Shown: positions 1 through 4,262 of the stretch, piece after piece
Position numbering within the stretch: the stretch's first letter is position 1
Layout of the letters: every line of letters begins with the position of its first letter
Assembly (NCBI GenBank): GCA_021780795.1
Contig: JAJXYA010000400.1
Span: forward strand, 1-6,008
From: Bacillota bacterium
GTDB taxonomy: Bacteria > Bacillota_A > Clostridia > Clostridiales > Clostridiaceae
DNA: 6,008 nt
Reading direction: 5' to 3'
The notes under the pieces: generated by a model
What the model saw: only the letters and a program-made list of their open reading frames with translations
Databases searched by the model: none
What the model was told of the DNA's origin: nothing
Translations under genes and position numbers: made by a program

Positions 1-753
1 ATTGTTACTATGTGAATTTCCCTTTATGTAATTTTTATCTTTTCTTGCGGGTTTTTCAATTTCTTTCCTAACATTTTCTATTAGAATAGGTTGTTTTTGT
101 TTTATTGCCCTCATTATTGAGCTGTTACTACTATTTAAGGTTTTTATATCTGTTTTCGGTTGATATGTTTTAGGAACATAGAAAAGCCATTTGATAATTT
201 TATCATTCTCTATTCTTAAAAGCCCAACTCTAAAATTAATATTTGGATGTAGATATTCAAAATACGCATGGATACCGTGAATTAATAAACCAATTTGTTG
301 ATCAGGTTGTACTATTGCATCGAAAATCTCAGAAGTATTTTTTTTACTATTTGAAACTTCTCGAGCACTTTTTTCAAAACACTCCATTTTACTATTTACA
401 ACAATTTCAATTTCCCTAAGAATCTGCGCAACATCTTCTATTTTAATTTCTCTACAGGGAGTAGCCCATTTTTTTAATAAGGGATTTATTATTTTAAACA
501 AATAAAATAATAATGTTAGTAATATAAAAAATATAAGAGAGTTGCTTATTGCATTGTCGACATATTTAAGGGGAAGAAACTTTTTAAGCTGCATTAAAAA
601 GTTAGGATTCACCAATATTGCCATCAACAATGTAGCTGGTAAAGTAAAACAAATGGGTTTAATAAAGTATTTAACAAGGAATTTCTCTTGTAAATCTAGG
701 CATTTTCTGCAGAAGTTATTAACTGCTGAATTGTTGACTTGAGGTAACTTCAT
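1..753 (-). CDS. Membrane-anchored GAF-like sensor protein, 3' end outside window (partial)
   Basis: This minus-strand reading frame starts at ATG 753-751 and stays open for 251 codons to the left edge, so the C-terminus is missing. An in-frame TAA lies nine bases before the ATG, which rules out a longer upstream start; no good ribosome binding site is seen. Residues 15-18 form a CxxC. Two hydrophobic helices span about 29-48 and 71-90, with a charged, probably helical linker at about 100-135. From about 143 onward a mixed alpha/beta region containing RVGLLRIENDKIIKWLFYVP and then SSIMRAIKQKQPILIENV has the pattern of a GAF domain: strand, strand, helix, then a short strand after 'QKQPI'. By family knowledge such proteins sense a small ligand or redox state at the inner membrane and pass the signal to a C-terminal output domain, here not visible. 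By orientation of the neighbouring ssrA remnant this is host flank, not element. The coding call is firm; the GAF assignment is moderate. Confidence 0.75.
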   Translation of the reverse strand, partial: MKLPQVNNSAVNNFCRKCLDLQEKFLVKYFIKPICFTLPATLLMAILVNPNFLMQLKKFLPLKYVDNAISNSLIFFILLTLLFYLFKIINPLLKKWATPCREIKIEDVAQILREIEIVVNSKMECFEKSAREVSNSKKNTSEIFDAIVQPDQQIGLLIHGIHAYFEYLHPNINFRVGLLRIENDKIIKWLFYVPKTYQPKTDIKTLNSSNSSIMRAIKQKQPILIENVRKEIEKPARKDKNYIKGNSHSNN

Positions 754-1136
754 AAAAAATTATTCAAAATAATTCCAGTTAGATATTATAACTACAGCAT
801 AATTATAGTACCCATGTCTGGTAATTTCTCAACTTTAAGCAATTAGATGTCGTCATAGTGGTGCTGGTTTTTACCTTTTACTTTCTACTTCTTTTGGAGT
901 TTTACTCTTATTTAAACTCAAGAATTACTACGATCTGCCGGCTTAATTACCAAAATTGGGAATTTCTATTTAATTAATACAACCTGCCGGGTATTTATGA
1001 AAAATCCCTAAAGACTACCAACCTCGAAAAAAAATTATCCACTTTTTATCCCCTTTTAAGCCGAAAGCTATAGTTTTTTATAGTAAATGAAAGTTAAGCT
1101 ATTTAGCCATTTTGAGGCTAGTTAGTGAGGAAAGAA
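754..1136. other. Non-coding host flank between the membrane gene and the ssrA remnant
   Basis: No gene is supported on either strand; all frames are broken by stops. Apart from the candidate promoter, the only structure seen is a small inverted repeat, TAGCC (1104-1108) and GGCTA (1116-1120), just downstream of the tmRNA 3' end on the minus strand. It lacks a following U tract in that direction, so it is not a convincing terminator. The 7-base word CTGCCGG occurs at 935 and 984 and may be chance. Confidence 0.6.
802..832 (-). promoter_or_regulatory. Candidate sigma-70-type promoter for the membrane GAF-like gene
   Basis: Read on the minus strand, TTGAGA (832-827) is followed either by TACTAT (810-805) after 16 bases or by TATAAT (807-802) after 19 bases. 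Either would start transcription about 40 bases upstream of the ATG at 753. A second TATAAT lies at 790-785 without a clear -35 partner. In AT-rich DNA such boxes arise often, so this rests mainly on position. Confidence 0.35.
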
Positions 1137-1163
1137 TGGTGGAGGCGGGGAATCGAACCCCCG
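1137..1163 (-). other. ssrA: attL: remnant of the 3' end of a tmRNA gene (T arm, acceptor, CCA)
   Basis: Read on the minus strand this segment has the T loop TTCGATT flanked by G and C runs, and it ends in CCTCCACCA. A CUCCACCA end is characteristic of tmRNA; serine tRNAs with similar stems usually end in GCCA. No D arm, anticodon or tag-peptide region follows upstream, so only the 3' tip of the gene is present. This is what integration into the 3' end of ssrA leaves at the integrase-proximal junction. Between T loop and CCA there are about two bases fewer than a normal T stem plus seven-base acceptor strand needs, which fits a non-functional, drifting copy. The integrase begins about 105 bases away. 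A second copy of this core is not found elsewhere in the window. Another RNA gene as the source is possible but less likely. Confidence 0.7.
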
Positions 1164-1188
1164 TAAATAGATACAAACATTGAATTAT

Positions 1189-1228
1189 GTATGCTATTTG
1201 CTTGCTTTTTGTGTAACGTATGCTATTT
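1189..1228 (+). repeat. Paired direct repeats GTATGCTATTT, candidate integrase arm sites
   Basis: GTATGCTATTT occurs exactly at 1189-1199 and 1218-1228, 29 bases start to start (close to three helical turns), between the ssrA remnant and the recombinase gene. Tyrosine recombinases of phages and islands commonly bind short direct repeats beside the core site through their N-terminal domain, and these repeats have the right place and spacing. The second copy overlaps a weak candidate promoter (TTGCTT 1202-1207, TATTTT 1224-1229), which would allow integrase autoregulation. The role is inferred. Confidence 0.5.
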
Positions 1229-1236
1229 TTTAGTTA

Positions 1237-1251
1237 AAGCTTGATAAGCTT
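1237..1251 (+). promoter_or_regulatory. Hairpin AAGCTT-GAT-AAGCTT before the integrase ribosome binding site
   Basis: Two self-complementary AAGCTT hexamers (1237-1242, 1246-1251) separated by GAT can form a six-pair hairpin with a three-base loop, or act as a two-part DNA operator. It ends seven bases before the only candidate ribosome binding site of the integrase (AAGG, 1258-1261). It might modulate integrase translation or bind a regulator. Confidence 0.35.
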
Positions 1252-1268
1252 AGTAAAAAGGCATAATC

Positions 1269-2525
1269 ATGATAAGCAAGACTAGAGGACACATTTTTAA
1301 GAGAGGCAATACTTATTCCCTACAATACAATATTAACGGCAAACGAATAGTCAAATCGTTAAATGTTACTAACCTTAGAGAAGCAGAAAAAAAGAGAGAC
1401 GAAATACTTACTCCACTGCTTTCTCTTAATACCAAACAAGATTTAGCTCATGTTATAGCAGAAGCTAAAAAAATATATCAGCCTAAGAAATTTCATCTAT
1501 CTTTAGTATGGAGTAATTTTGAAAGACATTTAAACAGAATAGGTTCTACCGATGATACTGCAATCAGACTTAAATACAAATGGAATAATTTTCTTGTTTG
1601 GATGCAGTTGAAATATTCCGAAATATCTAACTTAAATGAAATTACCAAAGATATAGCCAAAGAATATGCTGATGTTCTATTGGATACTGGAATATCGAAT
1701 AAGGTTTACAATGAAACTGTTAATCTATTATTTAGGATAATCGATCACTACAAAGATGAAGCTGATATTCATTATAATCCTTTTGATAAAGCAAATATTC
1801 CACGGCGCATTAAGAGTCCTATAAGCAGAAAAGAATTTACTGAAGAAGCTACCTTGAAATTATTGGAAAGTATTCCAAAAATAGGATTACCAAATTGCAG
1901 AGAGCTTGAAGTCCTGTTTCATATAGGAAGCTGGAGTGGATTAAGATTGAAGGATGCTATTTTACTTAAATGGGATGATATAGACCTAGTTAATCATAAT
2001 ATCTTTGTTACTCCATGTAAAACTAGAAACTATGGAACCAAAGTCAAAATTCCTATTCATCCAAGCCTTTTATTTTATTTGAATAGAGCCAGAGAATGGG
2101 TGATGAATGATTATGTATTGCCAAATTTAGCAGAGATGTATCTGAGAAACAGCGATACTATAGGCAAGCATATAAGAAAAATCTTAGAATATAACGGATA
2201 TGTTAATAAGAAAGAGACAAAAAGACTTTCAGCTCCGTGCCTATATGGCTTCCATTCCTTGAGGTATACGTTTGTTTCAGCATGTGCTAAGGCAGGAATA
2301 CCGGCTATGTTGGTACAAGAAATAGTCGGACACAGAAATCCTGCTATGACTAAGCATTATACTAAATTTGATGATAAATATCGACAGAAGGCTATTGGTT
2401 CGGTTCAACTATTGCCACAGTCTTCAATTTCTACCTTAAAAGATAAGATAATATTGGATGTAAATAATTTGCCAGAAGATAAACTTATTAGAGTGTCGGA
2501 GTACTTAGAATCATTGAAGCTATAA
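1269..2525 (+). CDS. int: Tyrosine-type site-specific recombinase (integrase)
   Basis: This 418-residue protein is expected to cut and rejoin DNA at the ssrA attachment site through a 3'-phosphotyrosine intermediate. The N-terminus (about 6-50: RGHIFKRGNTYSLQYNINGK) resembles the three-stranded arm-binding domain, and 75-175 the core-binding SAM-like helical domain. The catalytic domain covers about 190-385. The full active-site set is visible: Arg226 in WSGLRLKD, a likely hairpin Lys251, His329 and Arg332 in HSLRYTF, His355 in VGHRNP, and nucleophile Tyr364 in KHYTKF. About 50 residues follow the tyrosine, a longer tail than in XerC/D, ending in a helix (LPEDKLIRVSEYLESLKL). The start is preceded by AAGG seven bases upstream, a modest site. 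Length and adjacency to the attachment remnant fit an island or phage integrase rather than a chromosome-dimer resolvase. It appears intact and functional. Confidence 0.95.
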   Translation: MISKTRGHIFKRGNTYSLQYNINGKRIVKSLNVTNLREAEKKRDEILTPLLSLNTKQDLAHVIAEAKKIYQPKKFHLSLVWSNFERHLNRIGSTDDTAIRLKYKWNNFLVWMQLKYSEISNLNEITKDIAKEYADVLLDTGISNKVYNETVNLLFRIIDHYKDEADIHYNPFDKANIPRRIKSPISRKEFTEEATLKLLESIPKIGLPNCRELEVLFHIGSWSGLRLKDAILLKWDDIDLVNHNIFVTPCKTRNYGTKVKIPIHPSLLFYLNRAREWVMNDYVLPNLAEMYLRNSDTIGKHIRKILEYNGYVNKKETKRLSAPCLYGFHSLRYTFVSACAKAGIPAMLVQEIVGHRNPAMTKHYTKFDDKYRQKAIGSVQLLPQSSISTLKDKIILDVNNLPEDKLIRVSEYLESLKL

Positions 2526-2541
2526 TGCAATAAATCTTGTC

Positions 2542-2554
2542 AGTAAAGTTTACT
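2542..2554. promoter_or_regulatory. Perfect inverted repeat AGTAAA-G-TTTACT, possible operator
   Basis: A 13-base palindrome around a central G sits in the 61-base gap between the integrase stop and the next gene. There is no U tract, so it is not a terminator. It may be a protein binding site, or chance in AT-rich DNA. Confidence 0.25.
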
Positions 2555-2586
2555 AGCATTTTAACAGCATAAGATGAGATAGGGAC

Positions 2587-3183
2587 ATGGAAAAAATATA
2601 TAATTTGATTGAAGCCTTGAAGGATGATATAAAAACAAAAGCCAATGAGTTTGGCTTTCATATTTATGAGAACAAAGATGGTAACAACTCTGAAGAAATA
2701 AAAGATGAGCTAAAATTTCGAATGATCGAAACGACACCGATAAAGGCAAAATCAAAGAAATCTAAAGAAGGCAGTCTTTTTAAGAAGCGAGAGCCAAAAA
2801 AAAATAAAGAGGCTATCAGTAAACTTTTTGAGGTACTCAAAACATTAGAAAAAGCCGAAGATTATTTTCATAGTAGTGACTATGAGACAGGTATACTAAA
2901 ACTTCTTGAAGCAAAGGAAAAAATCGAGCCTCTTATGAATGAGATTAAAAAGCTAGCCAAGAAAGTAGCTTCAGGAAGATGTAAAGCAGGAAAGTCAAAG
3001 CTAAACCAAAAGCAAATACAAAATATGCGTTCTTTTATTGAAGTAAAACTAAAAGACGGAGTTGAGTATACTAGAGCAGATGACAAGAAATATGAAAAAA
3101 GTGCTGTAGCTCAAGCTATTAAAAAATTTAATGTTTGCAAAAGAACAGTGCAAGCACTTTGCCCTAAGAAATCTTTCAAATAA
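2587..3183 (+). CDS. Unrecognised lysine-rich protein with possible C-terminal helix-turn-helix
   Basis: I do not recognise this 198-residue protein. It is very basic and mostly helical in composition. Residues about 55-77 are a lysine/serine-rich low-complexity stretch (KAKSKKSKEGSLFKKREPKK). Residues about 78-127 look like a helical hairpin or coiled coil (SKLFEVLKTLEKAEDYF... LLEAKEKIEPLMNEIKKLAKKV). The last 60 residues (SKLNQKQIQNMRSFI ... SAVAQAIKKFNVCKRTVQALCPKK) have the rhythm of a helix-turn-helix, with AVAQAIKKFNVCKRTVQAL as a candidate helix-turn-recognition helix, so nucleic-acid binding is plausible. No signal peptide or membrane segment is seen. The gap to the integrase is 61 bases and a terminator follows, so it may be co-transcribed with int. 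The start has only AGGGA, too close to the ATG, and an upstream GAG, so translation may be weak or coupled. Function is unknown; an integration or replication accessory role is a guess. Confidence 0.75.
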   Translation: MEKIYNLIEALKDDIKTKANEFGFHIYENKDGNNSEEIKDELKFRMIETTPIKAKSKKSKEGSLFKKREPKKNKEAISKLFEVLKTLEKAEDYFHSSDYETGILKLLEAKEKIEPLMNEIKKLAKKVASGRCKAGKSKLNQKQIQNMRSFIEVKLKDGVEYTRADDKKYEKSAVAQAIKKFNVCKRTVQALCPKKSFK

Positions 3184-3188
3184 CCCTC

Positions 3189-3241
3189 ACCAAAACGAAA
3201 TCATGAAGGCGAGAAGCTAGACCGCTTTTTTTGGTTTTTTT
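3189..3241 (+). terminator. Rho-independent terminator after the int unit
   Basis: Six bases after the stop codon, ACCAAAA (3189-3195) pairs with TTTTGGT (3229-3235), and inside it AAGGCG (3206-3211) pairs with CGCTTT (3223-3228, one G-U pair) around an 11-base loop. A ten-base bulge lies on the 5' side. A run of six T (3236-3241) follows directly. This separates the integrase unit from the next operon. Confidence 0.65.
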
Positions 3242-3320
3242 AATGCAAAATGCTAAACATTCTAAGTAAATTGCATTTATTTTTTATTATTAAAAGTACA
3301 TTGCGCTATTGAAAAAATCA

Positions 3321-3345
3321 ATAACTATGATAAATTAGTTATACT
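3321..3345 (+). promoter_or_regulatory. Inverted repeat ATAACTA-N8-TAGTTAT over a candidate -10 box
   Basis: ATAACTA (3321-3327) and TAGTTAT (3336-3342) are perfect 7-base arms separated by eight bases. The right arm overlaps TATACT (3340-3345), a good -10 match about 125 bases before the first gene of the operon. No clear -35 is seen at the right distance; TTGAAA (3309-3314) fits only a different -10 (TAAATT, 3331-3336). A dyad over a -10 box is the usual geometry of a repressor operator, and the HTH protein encoded downstream is a natural candidate to bind it. The promoter and the regulation are inferred. Confidence 0.45.
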
Positions 3346-3353
3346 GAAGATAG

Positions 3354-3370
3354 TGCTTCTGATTGAAGCA
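3354..3370 (+). promoter_or_regulatory. Leader hairpin TGCTTC-TGATT-GAAGCA
   Basis: A six-pair stem with a five-base loop lies about ten bases downstream of the candidate -10, so it would sit at the 5' end of the leader RNA. There is no U tract. It could stabilise the transcript's 5' end or take part in leader control ahead of the two minigenes. Confidence 0.4.
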
Positions 3371-3394
3371 ACTTAATAAAAATCAAAAAACAGT

Positions 3395-3421
3395 AAGGAG
3401 GATTGAATCATGATTTTATAA
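3395..3421 (+). CDS. Leader minigene 1 (Met-Ile-Leu-stop) with consensus ribosome binding site
   Basis: AAGGAGG (3395-3401), the strongest Shine-Dalgarno in the window, lies eight bases before ATG at 3410, which is followed by ATT TTA TAA. A perfect site at perfect spacing in front of a three-codon frame is unlikely to be an accident in AT-rich DNA. It should attract ribosomes that stop almost at once. Known minigenes of this kind, such as the bar minigenes of phage lambda (Met-Ile), cause peptidyl-tRNA drop-off. Here it may instead be a regulatory leader for the operon starting at 3471. The CDS proper is 3410-3421. The role is inferred. Confidence 0.45.
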
Positions 3422-3441
3422 GGAATAAAATGTTCTTTTAA
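3420..3441 (+). CDS. Leader minigene 2 (Met-Phe-Phe-stop), coupled to minigene 1
   Basis: AAGGA (3420-3424) overlaps the stop codon of minigene 1 and sits five bases before ATG at 3430, which is followed by TTC TTT TAA (3441). A ribosome ending minigene 1 would be placed directly on this site, so reinitiation is plausible. Eighteen bases later a further AGGAAGG (3458-3464) leads to the HTH gene. Three Shine-Dalgarno/ATG units in 80 bases suggest a translated leader. Confidence 0.4.
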
Positions 3442-3470
3442 CTTAAAACTCAAAAATAGGAAGGTATGTA

Positions 3471-3764
3471 ATGTACACTAACGAAAATTTGGATGTTTTA
3501 GGAACAATGGCTCAAGGCGCTGTCAAGATCGGCTTGCTCGCAAAGGAATCTTTGACAGAAATGCTACACGTTTTAAAGACAAATCTATCAGGAATTGATA
3601 AGAAAGAAGAATATCTTACAATGACTGAGTTAGTCGAAACACTTAAAGTTTCTCGTCCTACCATCTATCGTTTGATATCGTCAGGCAAAATCAAACCAAG
3701 AAAACTCGGAAGACAGAACAGATTTCTGCTCACTGAAGTTAAAAAAATGTTGGAGGCGGCATGA
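3471..3764 (+). CDS. AlpA/excisionase-type helix-turn-helix DNA-binding protein
   Basis: This 97-residue protein ends in a compact DNA-binding domain (about 47-95) of the excisionase/MerR-like HTH_17 kind. EYLTMTELVETL begins the domain, VSRPTIYRLISSG gives the recognition helix, and KIKPRKLGRQNRFLLTEVKKML gives the basic wing and last helix. The first 40 residues are a helical extension that may mediate oligomerisation. Proteins of this family act as recombination directionality factors or as activators of island integrases (AlpA role). The start is chosen at 3471 because AGGAAGG (3458-3464) is six bases upstream. An ATG at 3466 is one base from that site and is followed at once by TAA, whose last base is the first of the true start (TAATG). 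It overlaps the next gene by ATGA. It is the first full gene after the leader and could bind the dyad at 3321-3342. It is not next to int, unlike many xis genes. Confidence 0.85.
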   Translation: MYTNENLDVLGTMAQGAVKIGLLAKESLTEMLHVLKTNLSGIDKKEEYLTMTELVETLKVSRPTIYRLISSGKIKPRKLGRQNRFLLTEVKKMLEAA

Positions 3765-4153
3765 GTAATATAAATAAAATGGACTCAGTTCTGGAAACAA
3801 CGGAAATTGTACTACCAGAATCTGAATCCAATACTAGTCATGAAGGACAAGTACTTTACTATACCTCTCCTAAGAAAGCAATCAAGCTAAAATGCAAAAA
3901 ATGTGTCGGTGGAGAAAAATGCAGAATTAAAACTTGCATGACTAAAGACTGTCCACTCTTAGAAATTAAAGATAGAAAAGGGAAGGTTTCAAAAAAGATA
4001 ATACAGAACTTTTGCTTAGAATTCTGTTTTAACAAGGAACGAAAAAAGAACTATCAATTAGTTCGTAATTGTTCTGAAGACAGTTGCCCCTTCTATCATT
4101 TACGAACTTCAGATGTAAATCGAAATCGATTTAACGCAATTTCTAGCGAATAA
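3761..4153 (+). CDS. Cys-rich protein with two related zinc-binding-like halves
   Basis: This 130-residue protein starts in an ATGA overlap with the HTH gene, with GGAGG at 3752-3756, so the two are translationally coupled. Residues 1-36 are acidic and probably disordered. The rest has two similar halves. Half 1 has KAIKLKCKKC then CMTKDCPL (Cys45, 48, 54, 59, 64). Half 2 has KKIIQNFCLEFC then CSEDSCPFYHLR (Cys85, 89, 104, 109). Each is 'K-x-I ... Cx2-3C ... C-x4-C-P-hydrophobic'. The pattern resembles small phage and island proteins with KCLDCCGG...CPxxDCPLYPYR, whose function is generally unknown; metal binding through the cysteines is a reasonable inference. Half 1 keeps the GG turn but lacks the terminal YPYR-like motif, while half 2 keeps FYHLR but has FN in place of GG. 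No membrane segment is visible. It precedes the polymerase gene and may be a replication accessory protein. Confidence 0.75.
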   Translation: MSNINKMDSVLETTEIVLPESESNTSHEGQVLYYTSPKKAIKLKCKKCVGGEKCRIKTCMTKDCPLLEIKDRKGKVSKKIIQNFCLEFCFNKERKKNYQLVRNCSEDSCPFYHLRTSDVNRNRFNAISSE

Positions 4154-4233
4154 AACAGGGATACAGGAGAGGAATGGATTACTTGCCTTCTCTTGGTGGT
4201 GGTAATTACATTTCTCTTCGTTTTCCTGCCAAA

Positions 4234-4255
4234 ATCAAACTATTTTTGATGGAGG
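4234..4255 (+). promoter_or_regulatory. Hairpin abutting the ribosome binding site of the polymerase gene
   Basis: ATCAAA (4234-4239) and TTTGAT (4245-4250) can pair around the loop CTATT, directly followed by the Shine-Dalgarno GGAGG (4251-4255) seven bases before ATG 4263. The site itself fixes the start codon. The weak hairpin could limit ribosome access or be opened by ribosomes translating the out-of-frame ATG that begins at 4174 with its own AGGAG (4165-4169). Confidence 0.4.
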
Positions 4256-4262
4256 TTGTCTT

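Noticed and set aside
542..742. Plus-strand frame of 66 codons
   Set aside because: It lies wholly inside the minus-strand membrane protein gene, has no ribosome binding site, and its product has no family features.
1012..1022. 11-base word AGACTACCAAC shared with 5941-5951 as possible attachment repeats
   Set aside because: Several 11-base matches are expected by chance in 6 kb, and the left copy lies outside the ssrA junction.
1104..1120. Small hairpin downstream of the ssrA remnant as its terminator
   Set aside because: Only five pairs with a seven-base loop and no U tract on the minus strand.
2561..2755. Minus-strand frame of 64 codons
   Set aside because: Antisense to the 5' end of the 198-residue gene; the hydrophobic product arises from reading lysine-rich codons backward.
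2880..3086. Minus-strand frame of 68 codons
   Set aside because: Antisense shadow of the same lysine-rich gene, with a Phe/Ser-rich product typical of such shadows.
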